Shown piece after piece: positions 18,922 to 28,101 of a stretch of DNA of 28,858 nt (position 1 is the stretch's first letter; every line of letters begins with the position of its first letter). The stretch comes from a virus. Below the pieces are notes generated by a model. It was not told the DNA's origin. It worked only from the letters and a program-made list of their open reading frames with translations, and searched no databases. The position numbers and the translations under genes were made by a program. The DNA lies in the IMG/VR virus record IMGVR_UViG_3300036857_000377, positions 1-28,858 of that record. One strand, given 5' to 3'.

Positions 18922-20277
18922 TCATGATTTCTGGACCAGCGTGAACGTCATCCACGGCGGCATGTCGCCGACGCCGGTCTGCCCGGTGGTCGTGCCGCTG
19001 GTGACGGGGATCGACAGGTCGTGCGTGTGCGGCGACGGCGCGTTGGCCGGGTTCGGGGTGGCGACGTTGTTCTGGTTCGCCGAGCCGCTGTGGCCGCTCG
19101 ACGTGATCGTGCCGTGGCCGTGGTTCATCGTGTGCTGGTGGTTGATCGTGCCGCCGGACCCGCCGACCGCGCCGAACGAGCCGCCGGCCGCGACCAGGTA
19201 GCGCCCGGCCGCGCCGTTGTAGACGGTCCAGCCGGTCGGGGCCGACCCCGTCGTCCAGAGCGCGATCAGCCCGCTCGGGATCGGCGCCGGCGCCGTCACC
19301 CAGGCGTCGAGCTTGCCGCTCGCGTCGGCGACCGGGATCTGGCTCGCCGTCGGGACCGTCGTCGGGAGGTAGCCGCGGAGGTTGTCGGCCGACAGCCCGG
19401 ACCCCGAGCCCTGGAACAGGCTCGTCCAGATGCGGCCCTTGGCGCCGCTGCCGAGGTTGGCGACCCACGGCTCGCCGGCCACCTCGTAGAACGCCAGCCC
19501 GGACGCGCCCTCGGTCACGAGCGCCACGGCCGGCGCGCCCGAGCCGCCCTGCGACGCCAGCGGCACCGACGCCGCGAGCTGCGCGCGGTTGACGATGTTG
19601 GCGGCGGTGTCGGACGACGTCGCGCTCGAGGCGCGGGCGTTCCAGCGGGCGTTGCCGGTCACCGGGCCGCTGACCTGGACCGCCGCGTTCGGGCCGTCGA
19701 TCCGCAGCCCGAGCCCGCCGGCCAGGGTGTGCCAGACCATCAGCGCCAGGCTGACGGCGCCCGGCGAGGCGCCGGCCCCGAGCAGCGCCAGGTCGTTCGT
19801 CTGGGCGATCCCGTTGAACGCGCCGGCCCCGACGCGGGCCGCGAGCCCGAGCTGGTTGCTGCCGTTGGTGGCCTGGACCTGGCTCTGGTTGAGGGTCGCG
19901 GTGGTGCCGACGACCGGGCCGCTCGCGCTGACGCCGCCGGCCCCGGCGCTCACGGTCTGGGCGCTCGCCGTGTTCGACGGCAGCGACAGGTCGCCGACCA
20001 GCGCGAGCGGCCCGACGGCGGTGTCGCCGGCCTTGTTGACCGGCGTGTACCCGATGTTCGCGACCGCCGCGCCGGCCGCCAGCGCGTCCGACGGCACCTT
20101 CGCCCAGGAGGCCGCGGTCGCCGACGAGCTGACGACGACGTATGACCCGCTGCCGGGCGGGTCGGTGTTGCCCATCAACTGCCGCAGCCAGCGCACGGCG
20201 GCGAGCGGGTTGGCGATCTCCCAGGCGGCCGTGATGACGGTCCCCGGGACCGGGTCGGAGATGGTCGGCCACGGCAT
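18922..20277 (-). CDS. Tail fibre with C-terminal collar-type domain
   Basis: A 451-residue structural protein. The N-terminus (MPWPTISDPVPGTVITAAWE) resembles tail-attachment segments; the middle is Ala/Gly/Ser/Thr-rich and repetitive. The C-terminus has a collar-type receptor-binding domain (IPSGLIALWTTGSAPTGWTV, GAAGRYLVAAGGSFG) and His-x-His motifs (NHQHTMNHGHGT, PHTHDL) like those that bind metal in trimeric fibre tips, ending DMPPWMTFTLVQK. ATG 20277 has GGAGG 8 bases upstream. It is the last gene of the tail module before lysis and probably recognises the host. Confidence 0.8.
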   Translation of the reverse strand: MPWPTISDPVPGTVITAAWEIANPLAAVRWLRQLMGNTDPPGSGSYVVVSSSATAASWAKVPSDALAAGAAVANIGYTPVNKAGDTAVGPLALVGDLSLPSNTASAQTVSAGAGGVSASGPVVGTTATLNQSQVQATNGSNQLGLAARVGAGAFNGIAQTNDLALLGAGASPGAVSLALMVWHTLAGGLGLRIDGPNAAVQVSGPVTGNARWNARASSATSSDTAANIVNRAQLAASVPLASQGGSGAPAVALVTEGASGLAFYEVAGEPWVANLGSGAKGRIWTSLFQGSGSGLSADNLRGYLPTTVPTASQIPVADASGKLDAWVTAPAPIPSGLIALWTTGSAPTGWTVYNGAAGRYLVAAGGSFGAVGGSGGTINHQHTMNHGHGTITSSGHSGSANQNNVATPNPANAPSPHTHDLSIPVTSGTTTGQTGVGDMPPWMTFTLVQKS

Positions 20278-20291
20278 CGCTCGGCCCTCCC

Positions 20292-20588
20292 TTACGCGAC
20301 CCCGGCCCAGGCATCCCAAAGGCTGTTGCAGGTGAACAAGATGTCCTGGTCGGTCGCATCGGGCCCGCTGATGCCGGGCTGGGCGGCGATGCCGTACGCG
20401 ATCCCGGGCGACATCAGGCCCGGATTCAGGAGCACCTTGTTCGCGAACGCCGTCCGCTCGGCGTGGCCGGGCGTCGTGTCGTCCTCGCTCATGACGTTCG
20501 TCGCCGACTCCAGCGCCGCCGTCTGGCAGCGGGCGCGGAAGGTCGGGTCGTTGCCCAGGTCGAATCTGCCCTTGAAGTCGATCGCCAT
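20292..20588 (-). CDS. Small tail-module protein, 98 aa
   Basis: A 98-residue protein (MAIDFKGRFDLGNDPTFRAR at its start), mostly helical with an aromatic C-terminus (DILFTCNSLWDAWAGVA). ATG 20588 has GGAGGGAG upstream and overlaps the previous stop by one base. Its place between fibre and receptor-binding genes suggests a small tail-tip or chaperone protein; no family known to me. Confidence 0.6.
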   Translation of the reverse strand: MAIDFKGRFDLGNDPTFRARCQTAALESATNVMSEDDTTPGHAERTAFANKVLLNPGLMSPGIAYGIAAQPGISGPDATDQDILFTCNSLWDAWAGVA

Positions 20589-20920
20589 CAGCTCCCTCCA
20601 GTCACGCCGCGCAGCGCCAGCTCGGCCAGCGCCGCGAACGCCGGGTCGGCCTGCGACCGCTCGTTGACCAGCAGCAGCCGCTCGGTGTCGGCCTGCTGCT
20701 CGATCGCGGCCGTCAGCTTCGGCTTGCTTGCGTCGTGCGCCTCGACGACCGGGACGGCCGCCGGCGGCAGCTCGGCCGGCTCGCCGTCCGCGTAGGTGTA
20801 CACCTCGCCGCCGCCTTCGTCGTCGGTCGGGTGGTAGCCGAGGCCGTTCGGCACGGCCACCCCGGCGGCCGCGAGCTCGCGCGCCAACAGCGTCAGGTCG
20901 ATCGGCTTCGTGACGTGCAT
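20588..20920 (-). CDS. Hypothetical tail-module protein, 110 aa
   Basis: A 110-residue protein with an N-terminal helix (PIDLTLLARELAAAGVAVPN), a short acidic beta-like stretch (GYHPTDDEGGGEVYTYADGE) and a helical C-terminus. ATG 20920 has AAGGAGG upstream, just after heptamer hairpin copy C; longer frames upstream only translate the hairpin. Function unknown. Confidence 0.6.
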   Translation of the reverse strand: MHVTKPIDLTLLARELAAAGVAVPNGLGYHPTDDEGGGEVYTYADGEPAELPPAAVPVVEAHDASKPKLTAAIEQQADTERLLLVNERSQADPAFAALAELALRGVTGGS

Positions 20921-20935
20921 CGGTGCCTCCTTGTG

Positions 20936-21004
<69 letters not shown>

Positions 21005-21016
21005 TACCACCATCGT

Positions 21017-21757
21017 TCAGCGCTTGATCTCGACGGCGTAGATGGTGCAATTCGAGAGCGTCGTGGCTACGCCGCTGATGGTCGACCACATCGCCGAGAA
21101 GCTGTGCGAGCCGGCACTCGGCTGAGCGGCGGCGATCAGGCTGAAGCCGTGATAGGCGCCGGCGCTGAGCGCCGCGATCGATTGGAGCCCGCCCTGCACG
21201 CCGCCGTCCATCGCCAGCGAGTACTGCGTGATGCCGCCGGCGGTGTTGCAGGTCGCGGCGCCGGTCACGAAGAACACGACGATGCCGCCGTTCGTCGTCA
21301 GGCTGACCGAGGCGCCGGTGATCGGCACCAGCGACCCGCTGTTGGTCGCCCCGCTGCCGGTCGCCGAGCCGAACTGGCTGACGGCGCCGGCGGCGATCAT
21401 CGCCGTCGCGACCTTCTGCCAGGCCGCCGGCGCCGCCCCGCCGGTGGCCACGACCTCGTTGCCGGCGCCGGATGCGACGAGCTTGCCGACGCTGATGTTG
21501 GCCGTCCCGACCGCCGCCACGTCGGCGTCGACCAGCCCGCCCCAGGCGGATGCGCCGCTGGCGGTCCGGCGCAGCACCGCGCCCGCTGCGCCCGGCGTCG
21601 AGCTGCCGATCCCGACCTTCGCCTCCAGCGCCTCGAGGATGTCCTGGATCCGCGAGATCACCCCGTGCAGCTCGAAGCCCGGGTCGTCGCGGTTGGTCAG
21701 GTTGGTCGGGTTCGCCAGCACGTCGGCGGATACGGGGTAGTTCGCGTTGTAGGTCAT
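21017..21757 (-). CDS. Probable tail fibre / receptor-binding protein
   Basis: A 246-residue protein with an N-terminal attachment-like helix (DDPGFELHGVISRIQDILEA, LEAKVGIGS), a glycine/alanine-rich shaft, and a C-terminal beta-rich domain (GGIVVFFVTGAATCNTAGGI, AYHGFSLIAAAQPSAGSHSF) resembling small jelly-roll tips. ATG 21757 has AAAGGAG upstream. Gene order (after hub protein, before collar fibre) supports a distal tail part. Confidence 0.6.
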   Translation of the reverse strand: MTYNANYPVSADVLANPTNLTNRDDPGFELHGVISRIQDILEALEAKVGIGSSTPGAAGAVLRRTASGASAWGGLVDADVAAVGTANISVGKLVASGAGNEVVATGGAAPAAWQKVATAMIAAGAVSQFGSATGSGATNSGSLVPITGASVSLTTNGGIVVFFVTGAATCNTAGGITQYSLAMDGGVQGGLQSIAALSAGAYHGFSLIAAAQPSAGSHSFSAMWSTISGVATTLSNCTIYAVEIKR

Positions 21758-21773
21758 GCCAGTCGCGCTCCTT

Positions 21774-23411
21774 TCAGCGACCCCAGCGAGCACTGTCCCA
21801 GAGCGCCGTCGAGCCGTCCCAGACGTCGCCGACGAGCGCGTCGCAGACCTCGCAGCCCCAGACGGCCACGAGCTGCCGCCCGCCGGCCCCGCTCATCGTG
21901 ACGTGCTTCGACTCGATCCAGAGGTCGGTCGCCAGCCCGGTGTTGCGCTCGACGATGGTGATGCGGTCCGAGACGCGGCGCTCGACGATCTGCTCGAAGT
22001 GGCGGACGTCGCCCGCGCGGATCGTCAGCGTGACCTGGGGCCGCTGGACGTTGTAGCGGCTGACCCAGGCGTCGCAGACGGCGGCGGCCGCGGCCGGGTC
22101 GATCTCCGGCCAGCCGGCGATCGACAGCGTCTGGATGCCGCGATACGTGGTGTTCGAGCTGGTCGTGCTGATCGAGCTCTGGGCGACCGTCTCGGAGAGC
22201 ACCGGCAGCGGCTGGGCGCGGAGCTGCGGCCCGGTGCTCGGCGAGGCGGCCGGGCCGTTCAGCGTCGCGCCCGAGGCCCCGGCCGTGAACGTGACGAACG
22301 CCACGAAGCCCGAGGTCGCCGTCATCGAGACCGCGACCGAGCCCGAGGCCACGACGTAGTCGGTCGTGGCGACCGGCGTGATGGCGTTCGTGAATGGGTC
22401 GTTCGGGCGCACAATCAGCGTCCGCGCCTCGTTCGCCGCCAGCGTCAGCGGCGCGCCGTACTGCCAGACCACGGTCGGATTCTGGGACTGCCGCCGCTTC
22501 GTGGCATACGTCGCTCGCGCGTACAGGTTGTCCCAGCCGGGCGAGTACTGGAGGTCGACGAAGTACAGCCCCGTCCCGTGGCCGTCGTAGTTGTCGTGCG
22601 CCGTGTACGGGTTGTGGGCGGTGTACTTGTCGCGCGTCGAGTAGGATCCGATATCGCTGAACGACGCCTGCGAGGTCTGGCTGCGCGGCGTCACGGCCCG
22701 GTAGTTGCGATTCTCGAAGTGGAAGACGCCGTTCTCGTCCTCGTACATGGCGCCCGGCCCCTCGGCGGCCAGCAGCTCGACCAGCAGGTCCCAGGCGCTC
22801 CGCTCGTCCGCCCACCAGAACAGCAGCGTCGTGTCGCCCGGCGAGAGCGCCCGCTTGTCCGTCGGCCAGCCGGCCGCGTCGAGCACCAGCGCGATCGCCT
22901 GGTCGGTCCTGAGGGCCTGGTGCAGGTCGACCGAGACGGACCGGCCGACCAGCGTCGAGCTGAGCCCGAGCGCGCGCACCTTGACGCGCTGCTGGCCCCA
23001 CTCGACGGCCTGGCTGACCTGGTCGAGGCGGAAGCTGCCGAAATTGATGTGGGCCAGGCCGTCGTACGGGTCGTGCTCGGTGTACGGCGTGTGGGCGGTG
23101 TAGCGGTCGACCTTGCCGAACGTGAACGACGCCAGGACCGGCGTCCCGGGCGTGACGAGCTGGTAGACCGGCGAGAGCGGGTTCTCGTTGGAGTACCTGA
23201 CGTGGTCGTTCCGCAGCTCGAGCTCCAGGCTCGGGACCTTCGGCGGGTTCAGGCTGCGAGCTCCGTCGCGGCCGGTGTCGAGCGTGAGCCCGGGGTCGGC
23301 GGCCGTATCTCTGGTGACGTCGTCGGCCGGGCCGGTGTACGTGCCGTCGCCGGACCAGTCGACCTGGACCTTCGGCGTCCAGTAGCTCGGCAGCGCGGTC
23401 GGGCTCGTCAT
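21774..23411 (-). CDS. Baseplate/hub-type minor tail protein
   Basis: A 545-residue protein directly downstream of the tape measure, where siphophage distal-tail or hub proteins are encoded. The N-terminal part (VDWSGDGTYTGPADDVTRDT, SLELELRNDHVRYS) fits minor tail proteins; the later region has PLPVLSETVAQSS and a C-terminal beta-rich end (ERRVSDRITIVERNTGLATD). A 16-residue motif of the form YTAHxPYTxHDxYDG occurs twice (about 103-118 and 262-277). ATG 23411 overlaps the tape-measure stop as ATGA. Confidence 0.65.
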   Translation of the reverse strand: MTSPTALPSYWTPKVQVDWSGDGTYTGPADDVTRDTAADPGLTLDTGRDGARSLNPPKVPSLELELRNDHVRYSNENPLSPVYQLVTPGTPVLASFTFGKVDRYTAHTPYTEHDPYDGLAHINFGSFRLDQVSQAVEWGQQRVKVRALGLSSTLVGRSVSVDLHQALRTDQAIALVLDAAGWPTDKRALSPGDTTLLFWWADERSAWDLLVELLAAEGPGAMYEDENGVFHFENRNYRAVTPRSQTSQASFSDIGSYSTRDKYTAHNPYTAHDNYDGHGTGLYFVDLQYSPGWDNLYARATYATKRRQSQNPTVVWQYGAPLTLAANEARTLIVRPNDPFTNAITPVATTDYVVASGSVAVSMTATSGFVAFVTFTAGASGATLNGPAASPSTGPQLRAQPLPVLSETVAQSSISTTSSNTTYRGIQTLSIAGWPEIDPAAAAAVCDAWVSRYNVQRPQVTLTIRAGDVRHFEQIVERRVSDRITIVERNTGLATDLWIESKHVTMSGAGGRQLVAVWGCEVCDALVGDVWDGSTALWDSARWGR

Positions 23412-26400
23412 ACGGGAGCTACCCCGAACGTCGCGGTACTCGACGGCCTGCCGTAGCCGGCCGTGGTCCGCCCCCGTCGGACTGCCAGGTCGCGCCCGGC
23501 GATATAGATGTCTTCGATGGTCCGCCCGCCGATCACGATCGGCATATGGATCACCTGGACGCCGCCGCCGCCGGCCCGGAGCGCGCTGTTCGGGATCACG
23601 AGCTCGGGGCCGCGCTCGCCGAGCACGCCGAGCTCGGGCCCGTGAAGTCCCACCCAGCCGCCGGCCGCGTGGCCCGGGATGCCCTGCCACCGGCTGATCC
23701 CGGCCGCGGCGGCGCCGTACCACTGGCGCCAGCCGTCGTTCCGGGCGACGTTGAGCCCCCAGTCCGTCGACGCTTTCCATGCGTTCACGTCGTACGGCTG
23801 CCAGCCGGTCGAGGCCGTGAAGTCGTTGCCCATGCCGGCCGTGTCGCCCCAACTGGCCCACGGCGTCCCGGCGCCGCCGTAGTGGAGCTGGAACGGCCAG
23901 AAGGAGCGCCCGGTGCTGAAGATCCCGACGCGCATCTTCTCGGTCGAGCTGCCCTCGCTGTCGGCGACGCGCACCGCGATGCTCGGGTCGATCCCCCGCG
24001 CGCGCGCGGCGTCGACGATGTAGTCGTGGACCTCGTTGCCGGTATGGAGCGCGTCGCCCGGGGGCGGCGCCGGCGCGGGGGCCGGTGGAGACGGGGCCGG
24101 AGCGCGCGGCGGCGGCGGGGCCGGCTCGGGCGCGGGAGGGGGCTCGGCCGGCGGCGATTCCCCGCCGCCGCCGCCGCCGCCGTTGCCGCTCGGCCGCTGG
24201 ACCGGCTCCGGCGGCTGCGGCTCCTCCGGCAAATGCAGGCCCGGCACCTTGATGCCGCTCGCCTTGCCGATCCAGTCCATCGCCTCGTAGATCTCTTTCA
24301 GGCCCTCCCAGATCGTGTGGCGGATCAGGTAGACCGCCTGGTTGAAGGCGTCGACCGCCGCGTACGGGCCGGTCTTCGACCATTCGGCGAACGCGCTCGA
24401 GATCGCCTTGACGCCGCCGGCGAAGTCGTAGGCCGGCCGCACGGCGGCGCTGAACGCCTGGCTCGTCGTCGGCAGGTACGTGTTGATCTGGCTGAGCGCG
24501 TTGCCGATGTTCCAGAGCGCGGTGTACATGTCGTCGTAGACGCCGCGCCGCTCCAGCTCGCTATGGAGTGACTGGAGACCGGGGATCATCGACTGCGTGA
24601 TGTACTGGTAGACGCTCGTCATGGCGGTCTGGAGCCGCGGCCAGCCGGTCTGCGTCAACCAGGTCAGGGCGTCGTTCAGCTTCGGCGAGAGCCAGTCCCA
24701 GAGCGTCTCCAGGGCCGGGAACAGCGTGCCGGTGATCCAGGTCCAGACGGCCGTCATGGCCGTCTGGAGGAGCGGCCAGCCGGTCTGGGTCAGCCAGGTC
24801 AGCGCGTCGTTCAGCTTCGGCGAGAGCCAGCTCCACAGGGCCGTCAGGGCCGGCACCAACGTGTCGTGGATCCAGTTCTGGACCGCGTTCATCGCGTCGC
24901 CGAACGCCGGCCAGCCCTTGTCGCGCAGCCAGGTCAGCGCGTCGCCCATCTTCTCGGAGAGCCACGACCAGGCCGCCTGGAGCGTCGGCACGAGCGTGTC
25001 GTTGATCCAGTTCTGGACCGCGTTCATCGCGTTGCCGAGCAGCGGCCAGGCGACCGTCGAGAGCCAGGTCAGCGCGGCCCCGATCTGCGGCTGGAGCCAG
25101 CTCCAGAGCGTCGTCAGGGTCGGCATCAGCACGGTCGCCAGCCAGTCGTTCAGCACGGCGAGCGAGGCCTGGAACAGCGGCACGACCGTCGTCGTCAGGT
25201 ACGTGATGGCGCCGCCGAGGACGCCCTGGAGGTACGGCACCGCGACCGACGAGAGCCAGTCGACGAAGGCGGCGACGTAGCCGCGGATGTTGAACCAGTT
25301 GGCCTGCCAGGCCAACGCGAGCGCGGCGCCGGCCGCCGCGACGAGCGCGATCGGCGACAGCAGCGCCGTCAGCGCCGAGCCGACCGCCGCGATGATCGGC
25401 ACGACCGCCTGCGAGGCGAGCAGCGTCGCGATGCCGGCCGCTGCCCCAACGAAGACCGCCTCGATCGCGTCGCGGTTGTCGAGCAGCCACTGCCAGACCG
25501 GGCGGAGCTCGTCGCCGAGCCAGGTCGTCAGCGCGACGCCGGCCTTGATCAGGTCGCCGAAGCTCGCCGCGACGGAGGCGGCCCAGTCGGAGAACGCCGC
25601 CGACGACAGGAAGTCGGCGGCCATGATCGCGCCGGACGAGAGCAGGTCGAAGAACGGCTTGAAGGCGCGCGCGATCGCCATGTTCAGCGTGTCGGAGATC
25701 GTCGAGAGCGCGCCCTGCCAGGTCCGCGCCTGCTTCTCCATCATGCCGCCGAACCGCTGCGCGGCGCCCTCCTGGAACGCCGCGATCATCGTCTCGGCCT
25801 TGATCTGGCCGGCCGCCGCCTGCTTCATGGCGTCGGCGACCGAGATCCCCATCTTCTTGGCGAGCATGTCCCAGGCCGGGATCCCGCGCTCGGCGAGCTG
25901 GTTCATCTCCTCGGCCGAGACCTTGCCCTTCGCCTGCATCTGGCCGAGCGCGAGCGTCACGCCCTCGATGACGTCGGCGCCGCCGCCGACGGCCGCGACC
26001 GCGTCGCCGACGGCGGTCAGCAGCGGCACGACCTGCTTGGCCTCGAAGCCGAAGGCGAACATCCGCTTGGACGCCTGGACCAGGTCCGGGAACTCGAACG
26101 GCGTCGCCGCCGCGAACTTCTCCAGCTGGCCGAGGAAGTCGTCGGCCTTCTGGGCCGATCCCAGCATGGTGGTGAACGCGATCCGGCTCTGCTCCAGCGA
26201 GCTGTTCAGGTCGATCGCGGCGCCCTTGGCCTTGTCGAACGCGGCGCCGACCAGGTCGAGGCCCTTGGCGACGGCGCCGAAGCCGACGCCGGCGCCGATG
26301 CCCTCGGCGAGCGACTGGCCGAGGCTCTTGGTCGACGCCTCGACGTGCTTGACGCCGGCGTCGAAGCGCCGCGTATCGGCGTTGATGACGACGTCGAGCT

Positions 26401-26416
26401 CGGCGACGGTCGGCAT
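23408..26416 (-). CDS. Tape measure protein with Trp-rich repeats and C-terminal lytic domain
   Basis: A 1002-residue tape measure protein, which sets tail length. The N-terminal 250 residues match the TMP core (DLNSSLEQSRIAFTTMLGSA, AATPFEFPDLVQASKRMFAF, MNQLAERGIPAWDMLAKKMG). A hydrophobic region follows (about 300-375). Four tandem 45-residue Trp-rich repeats (WSWL...ALTWL...GWP...A..W) span about 432-611. A Pro/Gly linker (about 729-790) leads to a lysozyme-like domain (DPSIAVRVADSEGSS, FWPFQLHYGG) and the end has GPELGVLGERGPELVIP. The lytic domain probably cuts peptidoglycan during DNA entry. ATG 26416 overlaps the chaperone stop as TGATG. Confidence 0.92.
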   Translation of the reverse strand: MPTVAELDVVINADTRRFDAGVKHVEASTKSLGQSLAEGIGAGVGFGAVAKGLDLVGAAFDKAKGAAIDLNSSLEQSRIAFTTMLGSAQKADDFLGQLEKFAAATPFEFPDLVQASKRMFAFGFEAKQVVPLLTAVGDAVAAVGGGADVIEGVTLALGQMQAKGKVSAEEMNQLAERGIPAWDMLAKKMGISVADAMKQAAAGQIKAETMIAAFQEGAAQRFGGMMEKQARTWQGALSTISDTLNMAIARAFKPFFDLLSSGAIMAADFLSSAAFSDWAASVAASFGDLIKAGVALTTWLGDELRPVWQWLLDNRDAIEAVFVGAAAGIATLLASQAVVPIIAAVGSALTALLSPIALVAAAGAALALAWQANWFNIRGYVAAFVDWLSSVAVPYLQGVLGGAITYLTTTVVPLFQASLAVLNDWLATVLMPTLTTLWSWLQPQIGAALTWLSTVAWPLLGNAMNAVQNWINDTLVPTLQAAWSWLSEKMGDALTWLRDKGWPAFGDAMNAVQNWIHDTLVPALTALWSWLSPKLNDALTWLTQTGWPLLQTAMTAVWTWITGTLFPALETLWDWLSPKLNDALTWLTQTGWPRLQTAMTSVYQYITQSMIPGLQSLHSELERRGVYDDMYTALWNIGNALSQINTYLPTTSQAFSAAVRPAYDFAGGVKAISSAFAEWSKTGPYAAVDAFNQAVYLIRHTIWEGLKEIYEAMDWIGKASGIKVPGLHLPEEPQPPEPVQRPSGNGGGGGGGESPPAEPPPAPEPAPPPPRAPAPSPPAPAPAPPPGDALHTGNEVHDYIVDAARARGIDPSIAVRVADSEGSSTEKMRVGIFSTGRSFWPFQLHYGGAGTPWASWGDTAGMGNDFTASTGWQPYDVNAWKASTDWGLNVARNDGWRQWYGAAAAGISRWQGIPGHAAGGWVGLHGPELGVLGERGPELVIPNSALRAGGGGVQVIHMPIVIGGRTIEDIYIAGRDLAVRRGRTTAGYGRPSSTATFGVAPV

Positions 26417-26972
26417 CAGCGGGGCCTGCCGCCGCCGGCCATGCGGCGGCGGCGCTCGTCACGGACCTGCCGCTCGCGCTCGGCGGCGTTCTCGGCGGCC
26501 ATCGCGAGCGCGATCCGGTCGACCCACCAGGCCGGCGCGTCGTCGAGCGCCCAGACCGGGCAGCGCGCGCGGTCGGCGATCATCAGCGTCACGTACCATT
26601 CCGGGACGCCGCCGAGGCGGCCGTCCGAGGCGAGGTACTGCTGGAGACGGCGCCCTTCAAAGGGTCCGGCGCCATGTCCTCCCCGATCGCGGTCATCAGC
26701 CCGACCAGGACCGGCACCGGCAGGTCGGCGAGCGCGTCCGGCGTGAGCGCGACCGGCGTGCCGTCCTCGTCGGTCAGGTCCCAGTTGGCGATCAGCCGGC
26801 AGAGCGGCTCGAGGATCAGCGCGTCGAGGTCGCCGTCCCGCTGCGCCGCCGCGACGGCCTTCTGGAAGCGCGGCGTGACCGCCGAGGGGCGGTACGCCAG
26901 CGTCAGGTCGGCCGCGCCGAACGTGACGACGAGCGGCCTGGTCGGCTCGACGAGCTGGCCGAGGCTGGGCAT
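26416..26972 (-). CDS. Tail assembly chaperone, -1 frameshift fusion (gpG-gpT type)
   Basis: The 105 codons of the upstream chaperone up to C_CCT_TTG at 26664-26658, followed after a -1 shift by 80 codons (EGRRLQQYLASDGRLGGVPE at the start, helical charged end ERQVRDERRRRMAGGGRPR), give a 185-residue fusion. The second frame has no start or ribosome site of its own and ends in TGATG with the tape measure gene. The geometry is that of lambda G-T and its many relatives: the fusion binds the tape measure while the short form coats it. Strongly supported by the in-frame slippery heptamer. Confidence 0.85.
26589..26972 (-). CDS. Tail assembly chaperone, short form (gpG type)
   Basis: A 127-residue product of normal decoding (MPSLGQLVEPTRPLVVTFGA at its start), containing the conserved LEPLCRLIANWDLTDEDGTP and PVPVLVGLMTAIGEDMAPDP segments common to phage tail chaperones. 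The last 22 codons after the slip site are replaced in the frameshift form. ATG 26972 has a strong purine-rich site (GGAGGGAGGAGG) upstream. It lies between the major tail protein and the tape measure, as expected. Confidence 0.88.
   Translation of the reverse strand: MPSLGQLVEPTRPLVVTFGAADLTLAYRPSAVTPRFQKAVAAAQRDGDLDALILEPLCRLIANWDLTDEDGTPVALTPDALADLPVPVLVGLMTAIGEDMAPDPLKGAVSSSTSPRTAASAASRNGT
26658..26664 (-). other. Programmed -1 frameshift slippery site C_CCT_TTG
   Basis: Minus-strand CCCTTTG is in the zero frame as C_CCT_TTG and obeys the X_XXY_YYZ rule. A GC-rich hairpin candidate (GCCGCC with GGCGGC) lies about 45 bases downstream. Slippage opens an 80-codon frame that reaches the tape measure start. 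Confidence 0.85.
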
Positions 26973-26992
26973 GGGGGCCTCCTCCCTCCTCC

Positions 26993-28000
26993 CTACAGCG
27001 TGGCGAGGTTGGTCGTGAGCGCGATCTTCAGGGCGCCGCCGAAGCTCGGGTCGTCGAAGATGCCGAATCCCCATTCGAGCGTCGAGAGCCCGTCGGCGTC
27101 GCCGCGCTTCGGCGCCTGGACGACCTTCAGCGCGGCGTCGATGCGGAGGCGGTGGAAGTTGGCCGGGGGGCCCGCGTCGATCTGCGGCCCCGTGCACTCG
27201 ATCCGCATGGACTGGCTGGTGCCGGCGCGCATGATCGGCACCAGCGCCCGTCCGGCCGTGTCGTTGCCGAGCTGGAGCGTGGCGGTCGTGTCCGGCTTCA
27301 TCGGCACCGCGCCGCCGAAGCCGACCAGCGCGCAGTCGAGCGGCCAGAAGGGGCCGAACAGCCCGGTGACCTCGAACGAGGCCAGGAAGTCGCGGGTCAG
27401 CTTGGTCGTCCCGATCGCGGCGGCGGTCGGGTCGAGGTAGACGCAGACCTGCGGCGGCAGGATCGGCACGACCGAGAGCGCCTGGAGGCCGGTGGCGCCG
27501 ACGGATGCGGCGTAGTCGAGGGCCTGGGCGAAGAAGTCGCCGCCGACGCTCGGGGTCGCCGTCCTGCTGAACGACATCGAGACGCCGGAGAGCAGGCCGT
27601 ACGTCGCGAGCTCGGCCGAGTTGTTCACGACGCCGCGGCGGATGGTCCAGGTCCGCGGCGTCCACGGCGTATTCGAGGACGGCGCCCACGACCAGAGCCG
27701 GGCCTGCGTCGCGCCCGACGGGGTCGTGACGGTCGCGGCGCCGAACACGTTCGAGAACACGTACGCCAGCTCCGGATAGGTCGGGAAGCCCGAGAGGCTG
27801 CCGGTCGCGTGCTCCTGGCGGGGAGCTGCGATCGTGTCCCACAGATTGCCTGACGGCGCGACGCGGTCCAGCTCCAGCGCGGTGTCGAGGTCGAGCTGGA
27901 GCCCGGCCAGCTTCACGCTCGACGGGACGGCCGTGCCGGGGACGCTCTCGACCCCGAGCTCGACGATCTCGGTAACGATGGGCCTGTCGGTCACGGGCAT
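26993..28000 (-). CDS. Major tail (tube) protein
   Basis: A 335-residue protein placed directly upstream of the tail chaperones, the usual place of the tail tube gene. It starts ITDRP-like (MPVTDRPIVTEIVELGVESV) and is beta-rich throughout (LAGLQLDLDTALELDRVAPS, SVSMSFSRT-like segment, STLEWGFGIFDDPSFGGALK). ATG 28000 has GGGGGGTGA upstream and follows heptamer hairpin copy D. Size is larger than the lambda tube protein but usual for actinobacterial-type siphophages. Confidence 0.75.
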   Translation of the reverse strand: MPVTDRPIVTEIVELGVESVPGTAVPSSVKLAGLQLDLDTALELDRVAPSGNLWDTIAAPRQEHATGSLSGFPTYPELAYVFSNVFGAATVTTPSGATQARLWSWAPSSNTPWTPRTWTIRRGVVNNSAELATYGLLSGVSMSFSRTATPSVGGDFFAQALDYAASVGATGLQALSVVPILPPQVCVYLDPTAAAIGTTKLTRDFLASFEVTGLFGPFWPLDCALVGFGGAVPMKPDTTATLQLGNDTAGRALVPIMRAGTSQSMRIECTGPQIDAGPPANFHRLRIDAALKVVQAPKRGDADGLSTLEWGFGIFDDPSFGGALKIALTTNLATL

Positions 28001-28018
28001 GGCTCACCCCCCTATGGA

Positions 28019-28087
<69 letters not shown>

Positions 28088-28101
28088 CGCCTCCTGCGCG
28101 G

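Noticed and set aside
24866-27440. Plus-strand open frames of 626 and 717 codons opposite the tape measure
   Set aside because: Low-complexity antisense of clear tail genes; no ribosome site and no recognisable domain.
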